From: Bacillota bacterium | GTDB taxonomy: Bacteria > Bacillota > Negativicutes > CTSoil-072 | DNA: 64,000 bases | Direction: 5' to 3' | Assembly: GCA_017889545.1 (NCBI GenBank) | Contig: JAGFZV010000006.1 | Location: forward strand, 1-64,000 | Part shown: positions 8,772-19,271 of the stretch, in pieces | Layout of the letters: each line of letters starts with the position of its first letter | Numbering within the stretch: the first letter of the stretch is position 1 | Notes under the pieces: model-generated | Database searches by the model: none | The model's input: only the letters and a program-made list of their open reading frames with translations | What the model was told of the DNA's origin: nothing | Position numbers and translations under genes: made by a program

Positions 8772-11700
8772 TCAGCCAAATAATTGCATTTGTGCAGTTT
8801 CCGGAAGATGGTCCAAACACCCGTGTCCTCTTAAAATATCGATTACTGTCTTGGAAGCGCGTCCCCGCATTCGCAGATCATCAATAGATGAAAAGGGATT
8901 TTCCTGGCGGGCGGCTACGATGTTTGCAGCGGCCGAAGCTCCTAATCCCTGCAATGAGGCCAATGGCGGCAAAAGAGAATTTTGCTCCGGCGTAATAATA
9001 AAACGGTTGGCATCCGAAGTATCCAGGTTAACACGTTGAAAGGTTAAACCCCGCAAATACATTTCTAACGCAACTTCGCAGATCGTCTGCAACGATTTTT
9101 CTTTTGCACTGAGAGTGTTTCCTCTTTGGTCAAACTCCTTGAGTTTTTCTTTAAGGACGTCGATGCCTTGGACAATAATATCAGCATCAAATTCAGTAGC
9201 CCGGATGCTGAAATAGGCGGCGTAAAAAGCCATTGGAAGATGAACTTTACAATACGCGATACGAAAAGCCATCATCACATATGCGACAGCGTGAGCTTTC
9301 GGAAACATATATTTAATTTTTTGACAGGAATCGATATACCATTCTGGAACTTGGTTTTCCCTCATTCTGGCGCAATCATCCGGTTTGATCCCTTTCCCTT
9401 TTCGAACACATTCCATGATTTTAAAAGCCAATTGAGGTTCCACACCTTTATGAATTAAATACATCATAATATCATCACGGGCAGAGATTGCTTCTGAAAG
9501 TTGAGCTGTTCCGTTTTTTATTAAATCCTGAGCATTATTCAACCATACATCCGTACCATGGGAAAAACCACTGATACGCACTAACTCACTAAATTTTGTT
9601 GGTTTAGTATCTTCCAGCATTTGTCTGACAAATTTTGTTCCGAATTCCGGTATCCCAAAGGTTCCGACCGGACTGCCAAGGTTTTTTGCGGAGATATTCA
9701 AGGCGTCAGGCGAAAGGAACAGACTCAATGTTGCCGGATCATCCAAGGGGATTGTTTTCGCATCAATACCGGTCAAATCTTCTAACATTTTAATAACTGT
9801 CGGATCATCGTGACCAAGAATGTCTAATTTAACCAATCTGCTGCTTATTGAGTGATAGTCAAAATGGGTTGTAATGGTTGCAGAATTTTTATCGTCAGCT
9901 GGACGTTGAATTGGTGTAAAATGATGGACATCCATATCCCGGGGAACAACCATGATTCCGCCAGGATGTTGGCCAGTCGTTCGTTTCACACCTGAACAGC
10001 CATTAATCAGTTTTGTGAACTGCGCATTCCTAGGCTCCTGCCCTTTATCCGCAAAATAGTTTTTTACAAATCCATAAGCCGTTTTGTCAGCAATCGTTGC
10101 GATCGTGCCGGCACGAAAAACATTATCTTTTCCAAATAATTCTTCAGTGTATTTATGTGCAGTCGGCTGATATTCGCCGGAAAAATTCAAATCAATATCA
10201 GGAACTTTATCACCGTGAAAGCCCATGAAGACGGCAAATGGAATATCATGGCCATCCTTAATTTGTTGTGTATGGCAATGAGGACACGCTTTATCAGGTA
10301 AATCAAAACCACTGCCATAACTGCCGTCGGTAACGAATTCGGTAGTTTTGCAGGCTGGACAGCGCCAATGGGGTGCCAATGGATTAACCTCGGTAATGCC
10401 AGTCATTGTCGCTACAAAAGAAGAGCCTACCGAACCACGGGATCCGACCAAAAAACCATCATCAAGAGATTTTTTGACCAATTTATGAGCAATGAGGTAC
10501 AACACAGCAAAACCATTATTAATGATGGAGTTTAATTCCATTTGCAAGCGGTCAGATACAATCTGCGGCAATGGATCTCCATATAAATGCTGAGCCCGTT
10601 CATTAGCCATAGTACGAATTTGATTTTCTGCACCTGGGATTTTAGGGGAATATAATTTTTCATCAGGAATTGGCTTAATCGACTCAATACGGTCATTGAT
10701 TTTACGCGAATTGGAAATAACAATTTCATGCGCTTTATTTGCGCCTAAATACGAAAACTCAGCAAGCATTTCTTCTGTTGTGCGAAAGTATAATGGCGGT
10801 TGATGGTCTGCATCCGCGAATCCTTTGCCAGCCATAAGTATGCGTCGGTATACTTCATCCTCCGGTTCTAAAAAATGAACATCACAGGTAGCAACAACTG
10901 GCTTATTAAGATGCTCGCCCAGTTCACACACTTTGCGGTTGATGTTGCGCAGAGCTTCTTCGTTCTCAACTTTTCCTTCGCGTACTAAAAATGCATTATT
11001 CGCGATAGGCTGAATTTCAAGATAATCATAAAAACTGGCTATTTGCAATAATTCTTCAGTCTTGTCACCTTGAAGAATTGCCTGAATTAATTCACCCGCT
11101 TCACAGGCAGACCCCAATAATAAACCTTCCCGATACTCAGCGACAACGTGTTTCGGCAACCTGGGCGTCCGGTGATAGTAATTCAGATGCGACAACGACA
11201 CCATTCGGTATAAATTACGCAGACCGACGTTGTTGCATGCTAAAAGAATAATATGCCGGGCATGATTAATGTCATCTGTAAAAAGATATGCTTCCATCCC
11301 ATAAATAATTTTAATGCCGGCTTTACAGGCCGTTTCGTGAGCTTCAGGAAATGCTTGAACTACTCCATGATCGGTAATTGCCACTGCTGGGTGTCCCCAC
11401 TTCGCTGCAGTGGTAATTAACTTTTTAACAGACGCGACTGAATCCATAGAACTCATTCGGGTGTGAGCGTGCAATTCCACTCGTGGCGTTTTTGCCGTAT
11501 CAATCCGTTCGTCTTTTTGCAAGCGGCATATGCTATCAGGGTACATCACGTATTCATTAGAAAACTTATCGTATTTTACAAGGCCTTTTACTTTTACAAA
11601 CATACCGATATTTATGGCTTCCGATAGTTTTTGGCAATCCTCTTTCTTATCAATAAACAATTTACAGCTAATCCCGTCTGTCGTATCTACAACATCGAAG

Positions 11701-12446
11701 GATAACAGTGAACGGCCTGAACGAAGATCTCGCGGTTCGATAGCAACAACTTCACCGGAAATCACTACATCACGATTTTCATCTTGCACCGTATTAATTA
11801 GCTGGGGGTCTGCTTTGATGTTTCGTCCAAAGATAACCGGCTTAACTGCAGGAGTTTTGGGAGTTTCCGCAGTACAGCCTTGCAGAGCTTCCAAATACTC
11901 GTCGGTTAAAAAATCATTACTTGAAATATCTTCAGGAACTGTTTTGGCAGTTGTAAAATAAACGTTACCCTCAAAGCCGTATTTTTCTTGCAATCGCGTT
12001 TTTATCGTATTGACAATTCCTTTTTGCGTTAATACTTCCAGTGAAAGATCGCTATGAGTTTCAATGATCAAATTTTGTTCCTCAAGACGGCGGCAGGAGC
12101 TCAGCAATATTTGTTTTGTCGTTTCATTATCGTTTGCAATGCATTGGACAAAGTTAGACCAATTTTCCTTAAGCAGAGTGGTAATATCATATACACAGGA
12201 AACAAAAGAAACAGCCGATAAGCCGCAATTAGTGCAAAGTTGCTGTTCGGCAATTTTCCATACTTGCGCCGGAACTGGTTGGCGAACCTCAATGAAGATT
12301 TCCCATGCAGCTTCAGTTGGATTAATCTGGACTTTCGTAACGGTCGCATTTTGAATGATTTCCTTGTATTCGTCCGCAATCGGCAGTTGAGCTGCAAAAG
12401 AACAAAAGTTATCTGTAGTTGTCGGTATAATACAATATTTGTGCAT
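8772..12446 (-). CDS. polC: DNA polymerase III alpha subunit, PolC type, without exonuclease insertion
   Basis: The replicative polymerase of Firmicutes, 1224 residues. In order: N-terminal domain (about 1-215), OB-fold (about 225-310), PHP domain from about 322 (VELHAHTRMSSMDS, AITDHG, YGMEAYLF, CDVHFL near 521), zinc motif CPAC...CPHC near 696-725, catalytic PDIDLNFSG near 749, and a C-terminal helix-hairpin region. In Bacillus PolC (about 1437 residues) a DnaQ-like 3'-5' exonuclease of roughly 190 residues is inserted inside the PHP domain after GMEA; here GMEAYLF runs after five residues straight into HARHIILLACNN, so it is missing. The ATG at 12446 is chosen for 8-base spacing from GGGGAG. 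It follows proS by 92 bases. Confidence 0.97.
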   Translation of the reverse strand: MHKYCIIPTTTDNFCSFAAQLPIADEYKEIIQNATVTKVQINPTEAAWEIFIEVRQPVPAQVWKIAEQQLCTNCGLSAVSFVSCVYDITTLLKENWSNFVQCIANDNETTKQILLSSCRRLEEQNLIIETHSDLSLEVLTQKGIVNTIKTRLQEKYGFEGNVYFTTAKTVPEDISSNDFLTDEYLEALQGCTAETPKTPAVKPVIFGRNIKADPQLINTVQDENRDVVISGEVVAIEPRDLRSGRSLLSFDVVDTTDGISCKLFIDKKEDCQKLSEAINIGMFVKVKGLVKYDKFSNEYVMYPDSICRLQKDERIDTAKTPRVELHAHTRMSSMDSVASVKKLITTAAKWGHPAVAITDHGVVQAFPEAHETACKAGIKIIYGMEAYLFTDDINHARHIILLACNNVGLRNLYRMVSLSHLNYYHRTPRLPKHVVAEYREGLLLGSACEAGELIQAILQGDKTEELLQIASFYDYLEIQPIANNAFLVREGKVENEEALRNINRKVCELGEHLNKPVVATCDVHFLEPEDEVYRRILMAGKGFADADHQPPLYFRTTEEMLAEFSYLGANKAHEIVISNSRKINDRIESIKPIPDEKLYSPKIPGAENQIRTMANERAQHLYGDPLPQIVSDRLQMELNSIINNGFAVLYLIAHKLVKKSLDDGFLVGSRGSVGSSFVATMTGITEVNPLAPHWRCPACKTTEFVTDGSYGSGFDLPDKACPHCHTQQIKDGHDIPFAVFMGFHGDKVPDIDLNFSGEYQPTAHKYTEELFGKDNVFRAGTIATIADKTAYGFVKNYFADKGQEPRNAQFTKLINGCSGVKRTTGQHPGGIMVVPRDMDVHHFTPIQRPADDKNSATITTHFDYHSISSRLVKLDILGHDDPTVIKMLEDLTGIDAKTIPLDDPATLSLFLSPDALNISAKNLGSPVGTFGIPEFGTKFVRQMLEDTKPTKFSELVRISGFSHGTDVWLNNAQDLIKNGTAQLSEAISARDDIMMYLIHKGVEPQLAFKIMECVRKGKGIKPDDCARMRENQVPEWYIDSCQKIKYMFPKAHAVAYVMMAFRIAYCKVHLPMAFYAAYFSIRATEFDADIIVQGIDVLKEKLKEFDQRGNTLSAKEKSLQTICEVALEMYLRGLTFQRVNLDTSDANRFIITPEQNSLLPPLASLQGLGASAAANIVAARQENPFSSIDDLRMRGRASKTVIDILRGHGCLDHLPETAQMQLFG

Positions 12447-12468
12447 GTTCATTTCTCCCCAAAACAGC

Positions 12469-12502
12469 ATTGGATAAATTTTTTAAAAAAATTTATCCAA
12501 TG
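12469..12502. repeat. AT-rich perfect inverted repeat between proS and polC
   Basis: CATTGGATAAATTTTTT against AAAAAAATTTATCCAATG forms a near-perfect palindrome directly in front of the polC ribosome binding site (GGGGAG) and about 36 bases after the proS stop. It has a T/A-rich centre rather than a GC stem with a T tail, so it is a poor terminator. It could be a protein-binding site or a leader hairpin affecting polC translation; the sequence does not decide. Confidence 0.55.
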
Positions 12503-12538
12503 ACCATAACGAAAACTCCATTTGAATTAAGTCTTACT

Positions 12539-14245
12539 TTATAATGATTTCAGCAGATTTTGAATTTCAGAAACATAGTTCTCCAGGCTAAGGAAAATGA
12601 CTTCACCTGTACGGCGAACTTTCACTTCAAAAACTTGTTCTTGTAATGTTTTCGGGCCGATTACAATTTTCAATGGATAACCAATAAGGTCAGCATCTTT
12701 GAATTTTACCCCGGCGCGTTCATTCCGATCATCCAGGATCGCTTCTACATTTTCCTGGTTTAACGCCTTACAGACTGTCTCCGCTAACTGCATTTGGGCT
12801 TCATCTTTCGAGTTAATTGGGATAATGACGGTATGATAAGGCGCAATCGGCACCGGCCAAATAATGCCATGTTCATCATTATGCTGTTCAATTGCAGCTG
12901 CCATTGTACGGCTGACACCAATTCCATAACAACCCATGACCATCGGAGTTTCTTTTCCTTTTTCGTCCAGATAAGTGGCCTGCAATGCCTGGCTATATTT
13001 TGTATGCAGCTTGAAAACTTGACCTACTTCAATGCCCCGTGCCATTTTAACGGGATGACCGCAATGCGGACAAGGGTCATTTTCCTGGATTAATCGAATG
13101 TCAATAACCTTGTTAGGCTTAAAATCCCGGCTGGGGTTGACATGAATATAATGCTTGTCAGGGAGATTTGCGCCGCAAACCGCATTATACATTTCCATTA
13201 CAGTGCTATCCGCAACAATCATGACCTCCTGTAATCCAATGGGACCAATAAACCCAGCAGCACTCTGCATTGCTTCTGCTATCGCCTCTTCATTAGCCAA
13301 TGTTAAGTCTATACATCCAAGTGCATTAATCAGTTTAATTTCGTTGACTTCATGATCACCCCGGACTAAGGCAATAACTAATCCATTTTCATTTTGATAA
13401 GCCATCGCTTTAATTGTTTTTTGCGGAGCAATGTTCAAGTAAGCGCTTATCGCCTCAATTGTCTTCATTTTAGGGGTGTCTATTATATCCAGGGGCAACA
13501 TTTCTTCTTGTTGTGGGACAATAGTGTGAAGCTCAGCTTTTTCAACATTTGCGCCGTAATCACAAGCTGGGCAATAGACAATAGAAGCTTCGCCCGATTC
13601 AGCAATCACCATAAACTCATGAGATCCGCTTCCGCCTATGGCGCCAGAATCGGCTTCGACCGGACGGAAATTTAGGCCGCAACGCGTAAAGACATTAGTA
13701 TACGCAGTATACATTTTGTTATAATTGGCCGTAAGGCCAGCTTCGTCACGATCAAAAGAATAAGCGTCTTTCATAATGAATTCTCTGCCGCGCATTAGAC
13801 CAAACCGTGGGCGTATTTCATCGCGATATTTGTTTTGAATTTGATAAAGCGTCAATGGAAGCTGCCTGTAGGAACGAACATCACCGCGCACAAGAGTGGT
13901 GATCATTTCTTCATGCGTAGGCCCTAAACAGAAATTTCGTTTATGCCGGTCACAAAGACGAAACATTTCATCCCCATATACATCCCAACGGCCAGTTTCC
14001 TGCCAAATTTCCGCAGGTTGAATAATTGGCATGAGCAATTCTTGTGCATCTATTTCATTCATTTCTTCACGAACAATCGCTTCGATTTTTTTTAAAATCC
14101 GTAAAGCAAGAGGCAAATAGGAGTAAATTCCTCCTGCAGCCTTGCGTATCATACCAGCACGAAGCATTAACTGATGACTGGGAATTTCGGCTTCAGCAGG
14201 TGTTTCGCGTAGTGTAGGCGCATACAAACGTGATACTCGCATCAT
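12539..14245 (-). CDS. proS: Prolyl-tRNA synthetase, bacterial type
   Basis: A 568-residue class II synthetase that charges tRNA-Pro. It has motif 1 and 2 regions ([20 protein letters not shown] near residue 30; [17 protein letters not shown]-like segment near 140), a long editing insertion (about 225-400) that deacylates Ala-tRNA-Pro, motif 3 ([17 protein letters not shown] near 445) and a C-terminal anticodon-binding domain ([18 protein letters not shown]). The ATG at 14245 follows AGGAGG with 9-base spacing. It begins 1 base after the ispG stop, so translation is probably coupled. No T-box leader is seen because the gene lies inside an operon. Confidence 0.96.
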   Translation of the reverse strand: MMRVSRLYAPTLRETPAEAEIPSHQLMLRAGMIRKAAGGIYSYLPLALRILKKIEAIVREEMNEIDAQELLMPIIQPAEIWQETGRWDVYGDEMFRLCDRHKRNFCLGPTHEEMITTLVRGDVRSYRQLPLTLYQIQNKYRDEIRPRFGLMRGREFIMKDAYSFDRDEAGLTANYNKMYTAYTNVFTRCGLNFRPVEADSGAIGGSGSHEFMVIAESGEASIVYCPACDYGANVEKAELHTIVPQQEEMLPLDIIDTPKMKTIEAISAYLNIAPQKTIKAMAYQNENGLVIALVRGDHEVNEIKLINALGCIDLTLANEEAIAEAMQSAAGFIGPIGLQEVMIVADSTVMEMYNAVCGANLPDKHYIHVNPSRDFKPNKVIDIRLIQENDPCPHCGHPVKMARGIEVGQVFKLHTKYSQALQATYLDEKGKETPMVMGCYGIGVSRTMAAAIEQHNDEHGIIWPVPIAPYHTVIIPINSKDEAQMQLAETVCKALNQENVEAILDDRNERAGVKFKDADLIGYPLKIVIGPKTLQEQVFEVKVRRTGEVIFLSLENYVSEIQNLLKSL

Positions 14246-14246
14246 A

Positions 14247-15314
14247 TTAATTGTCCTCCTCAGACAGTTTATCTATTTCAGATAGCAATAACGGTAATAG
14301 TTCATTTTCAGGCACTTTACAAATAACTTCACCTTTGCGAAATAGCAGACCTTCCCCTTTGCCGCCGGCAATACCGATATCTGCTTCCCGGGCTTCCCCC
14401 GGTCCATTTACAACACAACCCATTACGGCTACTTGGATCGGTTTGTGTACCGTAGCAAGTTTTTTCTCCACCTCGGCAGCTAACGACGGTAAATCAATAT
14501 TGCAACGTCCGCAGGTTGGACAGGAAATAATTGTTGGACCATATTCTTTCAAACCCAATGCTTTTAATATCTGGTTTCCAACTTTTACTTCTTCGACGGG
14601 ATCGCCGGTTAAGGAAACACGTATTGTATCACCAATACCTTGCGCTAAAAGCGCGCCGATGCCAACTGCTGACTTAATGGTGCCGGAACTGACCGTTCCT
14701 GCTTCCGTAATCCCCAAATGAAGCGGATAATCAACTGTAGAAGACATGAGGCGGTAAGAAGCGATTGTTAATGGCACGTTATGAGCTTTTAAAGAAATTT
14801 TGATATCATAAAAATTTAGTTTTTCCAGCAAGCGTACGTGTCCAAGTGCGCTTTCCACCAATGCTTCCGGAGTCGGATGGCCTCCGTGTTTGGCTAATAT
14901 ATGTTTATCTAAGGATCCGGCATTAACGCCTATTCGGATTGGAATGGATTTCTTTTTTGCTGCGCGAACAACAGCGGCTACCTGATCCGGATCCCCAATA
15001 TTTCCAGGATTTAGCCGCAAGCCATCGACTCCGCGTTCCAGGGCTTCAAGAGCCAATCGATAGTCGAAGTGAATATCTGCAATAAGCGGAATGGAAATTC
15101 CGTCCTTAATTTTGTCAATAGCTTGTGCAGAAGTCATATCCGGCACTGCCACCCGGACGATGTCGCAGCCAACCGCCTCTAATCGTTTAATTTGGGCAAT
15201 GGTTGCCTGGATTTCATCCGTTTTTGTATTGGTCATCGACTGTACGGTGATGGCCGATAAACCGCCTACAGCCATCGCACCAAGGTGCAGCAACCGTGTC
15301 TTCTTTCTCTCCAT
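14247..15314 (-). CDS. ispG: 4-hydroxy-3-methylbut-2-enyl diphosphate synthase (IspG/GcpE)
   Basis: A 355-residue iron-sulfur enzyme converting MEcPP to HMBPP in the MEP isoprenoid pathway. The TIM-barrel part contains [10 protein letters not shown] and [10 protein letters not shown]; the C-terminal part has the 4Fe-4S ligands in [12 protein letters not shown] and [11 protein letters not shown]. The start at 15314 ([12 protein letters not shown]) follows AGGTGG; the longer frame to 15356 overlaps rseP and is less likely. It is adjacent to rseP and in the same group as dxr and uppS, so MEP-pathway and polyprenyl genes are clustered. Confidence 0.96.
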   Translation of the reverse strand: MERKKTRLLHLGAMAVGGLSAITVQSMTNTKTDEIQATIAQIKRLEAVGCDIVRVAVPDMTSAQAIDKIKDGISIPLIADIHFDYRLALEALERGVDGLRLNPGNIGDPDQVAAVVRAAKKKSIPIRIGVNAGSLDKHILAKHGGHPTPEALVESALGHVRLLEKLNFYDIKISLKAHNVPLTIASYRLMSSTVDYPLHLGITEAGTVSSGTIKSAVGIGALLAQGIGDTIRVSLTGDPVEEVKVGNQILKALGLKEYGPTIISCPTCGRCNIDLPSLAAEVEKKLATVHKPIQVAVMGCVVNGPGEAREADIGIAGGKGEGLLFRKGEVICKVPENELLPLLLSEIDKLSEEDN

Positions 15315-15333
15315 TATTATTTTCCACCTGCTT

Positions 15334-16365
15334 TTATAATAGTTTAAGCCTCGCAATATCTTTAAATGTCGCTAAAAACATGAGTAACATCAGCAAAATA
15401 AAACCAATCATCTGTATGATCCTCATTTTTTGCGCACTCATTGGTTTGCCACGAACTCCTTCAATAGCAAGTGCAACAAGATGACCGCCATCAAGCATGG
15501 GAACTGGTAGAAGATTGATAATTCCCAAGTTCAGACTAAGAAAAGCCGCAAATTGAAATAAAGGAACTAAGCCCATTTGCGCTACTTCCCCGGTCATTTG
15601 CGCCACCCCTATTGGTCCGGCCACATCAGCGGCGATTTTGCCAGTGATCATTTGTCCAAGACTGACGACCATCCCGCCCATTATTGAAATGGTTCTGTTG
15701 ACAGCCAGGCTTATCGATTCAAAAGCACCTGGATCATAATGATCAATTTTCGGCATTACACCAATAATTGCTTTATTCGCTTTTTCATCAAATTCAGGTA
15801 CGACTGTCGTTTCTACTATGACGCCATTCCGTAAAATACGAACGGCAAGTTGCTTGTCCGGGTTATTTTGAATAGTGCTCACAAAGTCCTTCCAACTCTC
15901 TGTTGAATTTCCGTTTATGGTTAGGACCTGATCACCAGTTAAAAGACCTGCACGAGCTGCCGGTTTATCCGCAAATATTTTCCCCAATATTGGTTCTTGG
16001 GATGGGGTATCTATTCCCGCTGCAAAAAAAATAGAAGCAAACAATATAATCGGGAGTAAGAAATTCATTACTGATCCAGCAACAATAACTGCCATTCGTG
16101 CCCAAATTGGTTTCACACAAAATGATTTTTCGTCGTGTTCCTCTTCGGGGTCCATTCCGGCAATCTTGTTGAAGCCTCCTAATGGAACTGCACGGAGCGA
16201 ATAAAGAGTTTCACCGTATTTTCGCCCGACAACCTTAGGACCAAAACCAATAGCAAATTCATCGACACGCATACCTACCATTTTTGCAACAATAAAATGT
16301 CCGAACTCATGTACAAAGACTAATAAACCAAAAACAAGAATGGTCGCCACGATTGTTATTGACAA
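15334..16365 (-). CDS. rseP: RIP (site-2) zinc metalloprotease RseP
   Basis: A 343-residue multi-pass membrane protease that cuts transmembrane segments of anti-sigma factors and signal peptides. The zinc motif HEFGH is near residue 19 in the first membrane helix; a single PDZ domain lies near 115-190 ([20 protein letters not shown]), and the third zinc ligand is in the MLDGGHL motif near 294. Four membrane helices are visible. The start is a TTG at 16365, supported by CAGGTG 8 bases upstream; no ATG fits the conserved N-terminus. It lies between dxr and ispG as is usual. Confidence 0.95.
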   Translation of the reverse strand: MSITIVATILVFGLLVFVHEFGHFIVAKMVGMRVDEFAIGFGPKVVGRKYGETLYSLRAVPLGGFNKIAGMDPEEEHDEKSFCVKPIWARMAVIVAGSVMNFLLPIILFASIFFAAGIDTPSQEPILGKIFADKPAARAGLLTGDQVLTINGNSTESWKDFVSTIQNNPDKQLAVRILRNGVIVETTVVPEFDEKANKAIIGVMPKIDHYDPGAFESISLAVNRTISIMGGMVVSLGQMITGKIAADVAGPIGVAQMTGEVAQMGLVPLFQFAAFLSLNLGIINLLPVPMLDGGHLVALAIEGVRGKPMSAQKMRIIQMIGFILLMLLMFLATFKDIARLKLL

Positions 16366-16403
16366 AGAGAGTTCACCTGCCTGTTATTTTTCTTTACATC
16401 CAA

Positions 16404-17561
16404 TTAGGAATGCATATCATGGATTAGTTCTTCAGCATATTTTCGGGCCCACGCATCAGCAGCAATAATGTCCCCAAAAGTAGGGCGACTTATTGTTGTA
16501 TGCTTTTCCATTGTAACATGAATTAAGCTGGTAATATCTAAAAAACGTATTTTATCGGCCAAAAAACTTGCGACGGCAACTTCATTGGCCGCATTGAAAA
16601 CACAAGGCAGTGTGCCACCGGTTCTCCCTGCGCGAAAAGCCATTTGCAAAGCCGGAAAAGCAATATTATCCGGAGGATAAAACGAGAGTGGCTGCATTTG
16701 TGTCAAATCCAGTCTTGGAAATGTCGAAGGATTACGATCCGGAAACGTAAATGCATATTGTATAGGGAGTCTCATATCCGGCATGCCGAGTTGAGCTATG
16801 ATCGCACCATCCGAGTATTCAACCATGGAATGAACAATGCTTTGTGGATGAATAACTACGTCAATTTGGTCATAATCAACTGAAAACAACCATTTAGCCT
16901 CAATTACTTCCAAACCTTTATTAACCATTGTTGAGGAATCAATTGTAATTTTTTTTCCCATGGACCAATTCGGGTGTTTTAGACAGTCAATGACTGTAAC
17001 TTTTTCTAATTGTTCTCTGGTAAAACCCTTAAAAGGGCCTCCAGAAGCAGTCAGGATAATACGGCTTATATTTTGCCGACGCTCGCCTTGCAAGCATTGT
17101 AAAATCGCACTGTGTTCGCTGTCTACCGGCAGAATGGACACATTCTTTTCAGCTGCTAGCGAAGTGACCAATTCTCCGGCGGCAACCAGAGTTTCTTTGT
17201 TGGCTAATGCGATCGTTTTTCCTGCATTTATTGCGGCCAAAGTTGGTTCCAAACCGGCAAATCCTACAAGAGATGTCAATACTGTATTCGTTTTCGTTTG
17301 CGTAGCAGCAGCCAGCAAACCTTCCTGTCCACATAAAATGGTTGTCTGCCCTTTATAACGCCGCACGAGTCTGTCTGCAGATTGTTTATCAACAAGAACA
17401 GCAATTTGTGGTTTGAAAAATTCAATTTGTTCCTCTAACAAAACATCATTTTGATAAGCAGCTAAGGCACTAACTGAAAATTGATGTTGATTTGCAGCAA
17501 TCACTTCGAGGGCCTGAGTACCAATAGAACCGGTACTACCGAGAATTGCTATGTTTTGCAT
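16404..17561 (-). CDS. dxr: 1-deoxy-D-xylulose 5-phosphate reductoisomerase
   Basis: A 385-residue NADPH enzyme for the second step of the MEP pathway (DXP to MEP). The Rossmann motif GSTGSIGTQALEV is at the N-terminus; catalytic segments are PVDSEHSAI near 150, TASGGPF near 184, and SSTMVNKGLEVIEAKWLF near 218-236. The C-terminal helical domain is complete. It follows cdsA by 29 bases and has GGAGGAGGG in front. With ispG, and with uppS upstream, it forms an isoprenoid/undecaprenol group. Confidence 0.97.
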   Translation of the reverse strand: MQNIAILGSTGSIGTQALEVIAANQHQFSVSALAAYQNDVLLEEQIEFFKPQIAVLVDKQSADRLVRRYKGQTTILCGQEGLLAAATQTKTNTVLTSLVGFAGLEPTLAAINAGKTIALANKETLVAAGELVTSLAAEKNVSILPVDSEHSAILQCLQGERRQNISRIILTASGGPFKGFTREQLEKVTVIDCLKHPNWSMGKKITIDSSTMVNKGLEVIEAKWLFSVDYDQIDVVIHPQSIVHSMVEYSDGAIIAQLGMPDMRLPIQYAFTFPDRNPSTFPRLDLTQMQPLSFYPPDNIAFPALQMAFRAGRTGGTLPCVFNAANEVAVASFLADKIRFLDITSLIHVTMEKHTTISRPTFGDIIAADAWARKYAEELIHDMHS

Positions 17562-17590
17562 CTTGATTTCCCTCCTCCGTGCATCAAAAA

Positions 17591-18418
17591 CTATAAAAGC
17601 ACATTGAAATAAATGTAATAATAGACCACAGGTACTGCAAACATAACGCTGTCAAAGCGATCCAATACGCCGCCATGGCCTGGTAAAAGGCGGCCTGAGT
17701 CTTTTACCCCGGTAAATCGTTTAAGAGCTGATTCTACAAGGTCACCAGCCGGAGCAGCTATCCCTACTAATACTCCAACAATAAACAGATGAAAAAGCGG
17801 CAGATGGAATAGTAAGCCAATACAAATAACCCCGCAAATACTGCCAATTAAGCCGCCTGCTGCGCCCTCAACTGTTTTTGCCGGACTAATAACCGGACAT
17901 AATTTGTGTTTGCCCAAAAATGTACCGACGAAATAGCCAAAAGTATCGCTGGCCCATGTACCGATAAAAGGCAGCCAAAGATAAGCAGCACCTTGCGGAA
18001 TAAACCCAAAGAATGTTGCTATTTGTTGATTTTGATCCAATATGCGCAGCATCAAGAAATGTGAAAAGGGTAAGCCGATATAAAGAAAACCCATAATTGT
18101 ATATGCAGCGCTTGCTATCGTAAAAGAGCCGCTGCCAAATACAACACGCGCCATCACAGACAGAATGACTGCCGTGATGATCATTGTAAATTCCTGAACA
18201 TTTCCTTGCCAAGCACAGCCAAGAAGAAAAACAATGCCAATAATTCCGATATAATGCGATACCGGAATTTGTTTGCGTTTTAACATTGCTGAAAACTCTT
18301 TCCATGCAATAAGAGCCAATAATAAAATCATAACGAAAAATAACCATTGGCCATAGTTAATGACATAAACAGCTAACGGCACGCCTAAAACAGCCGTTAA
18401 TACACGTTTTCCCAGCAT
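17591..18418 (-). CDS. cdsA: Phosphatidate cytidylyltransferase
   Basis: A 275-residue integral membrane enzyme that makes CDP-diacylglycerol from phosphatidate and CTP. The protein has about eight hydrophobic segments, and the C-terminal CDP-DAG synthase signature is clear: SALKRFTGVKDSGRLLPGHG followed by GVLDRFDS near residues 225-255. It starts 7 bases after uppS with AGGTG upstream. The uppS-cdsA-dxr-rseP order is typical of many bacteria. Confidence 0.96.
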   Translation of the reverse strand: MLGKRVLTAVLGVPLAVYVINYGQWLFFVMILLLALIAWKEFSAMLKRKQIPVSHYIGIIGIVFLLGCAWQGNVQEFTMIITAVILSVMARVVFGSGSFTIASAAYTIMGFLYIGLPFSHFLMLRILDQNQQIATFFGFIPQGAAYLWLPFIGTWASDTFGYFVGTFLGKHKLCPVISPAKTVEGAAGGLIGSICGVICIGLLFHLPLFHLFIVGVLVGIAAPAGDLVESALKRFTGVKDSGRLLPGHGGVLDRFDSVMFAVPVVYYYIYFNVLL

Positions 18419-18425
18419 AAAACAC

Positions 18426-19211
18426 CTACTTTGATTTTTTCAATCCGCCAAACCGTCTTTCACGATGTTGAAAATCGCGGACTGCCTGAATAAAAAGTTC
18501 TGAGGTAAAATCGGGCCAATTTGTTGTGGTAAACCAAAATTCCGTGTACGCCAATTGCCACAATAAAAAATTGCTAATTCGCAAATCTCCGCTAGGGCGA
18601 ATTAAAAGATCAGGGTCGGGTAGATCAGCGGTGTACAAGTTTCTGGCAATCGTTTGGTCGGAAATATCTTCCATTTTAATTTGACCGTCAATAACGTCTT
18701 GTGCTATCAATTTCACAGCACGCGTGATTTCAGCCCGGCTTCCATAATTAATAGCCAAGTTCAGAACAAGACCGGTGTTATCTTTTGTACGTTGTGTAGC
18801 TTTGGCAATCGTAGTTTGTAGTTCTGGCGCTAGAACGCCGGTTTCTCCGCTAAAACGAATCAGAACATTGTTACTCTGAAGATTTGCAATCTCATTTTCC
18901 AATGCTTCTATAAATAATCTCATGAGAAAACTAACTTCGTCAGAAGGCCGATTCCAATTTTCTGTGGAAAATGCATAGGCTGTTAAAACTTTAACGCCAA
19001 TATCTGAAGCTGTTTTTACTATTTTTTTTAACGACTCCACACCGGCTCTATGTCCCATAGTACGAGGAAGTCCGCGTTTTTGCGCCCATCGCCCATTTCC
19101 GTCCATAATAATTGCCACGTGCTGAGGTATTTTTGCCGGATCCAGGCCGTCATTGTTTTGAATTGTACCAGAGGACTTCGGTTGCTTATTACCGAACAAC
19201 TTTTTCCACAT
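18426..19211 (-). CDS. uppS: Isoprenyl transferase (undecaprenyl diphosphate synthase family)
   Basis: A 261-residue cis-prenyltransferase that extends farnesyl diphosphate with IPP to the C55 lipid carrier of the cell wall. Signature segments are the catalytic IIMDGNGRWAQKRGLPR near residues 34-50, GHRAGVE, TAYAFSTENWNRP near 85, and DLLIRPSGDLRISNFLLWQ near 205. The ATG at 19211 has GGGAGGT upstream. A strong terminator-like hairpin lies only about 35 bases before the start, so transcription either reads through it or begins in the short gap. Confidence 0.96.
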   Translation of the reverse strand: MWKKLFGNKQPKSSGTIQNNDGLDPAKIPQHVAIIMDGNGRWAQKRGLPRTMGHRAGVESLKKIVKTASDIGVKVLTAYAFSTENWNRPSDEVSFLMRLFIEALENEIANLQSNNVLIRFSGETGVLAPELQTTIAKATQRTKDNTGLVLNLAINYGSRAEITRAVKLIAQDVIDGQIKMEDISDQTIARNLYTADLPDPDLLIRPSGDLRISNFLLWQLAYTEFWFTTTNWPDFTSELFIQAVRDFQHRERRFGGLKKSK

Positions 19212-19243
19212 TGCCAGACCTCCCGCTACTTCAGTTGGAAAAG

Positions 19244-19268
19244 CAAACCCCCTCTCGCGAGGGGGTTC
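19244..19268 (-). terminator. GC-rich terminator-like hairpin ahead of uppS
   Basis: AACCCCCTC (19259-19267 read on minus) pairs perfectly with GAGGGGGTT (19246-19254) around a GCGA loop; the following minus-strand bases are TGCTTTTCC, a short T-rich tail. It separates the pyrH-frr group from uppS and would act as terminator or attenuator. Confidence 0.6.
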
Positions 19269-19271
19269 CGT

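Noticed and set aside
12447-12538. T-box or amino acid leader near proS/polC.
   Set aside because: proS begins 1 base after ispG, so there is no leader; the gap behind it has only an AT palindrome and lacks T-box sequence.
17886-18347. Minus-strand frame of 153 codons within cdsA.
   Set aside because: It is an alternative frame of a verified gene, without start signals, and cysteine/tyrosine-rich in the manner of shadow frames.
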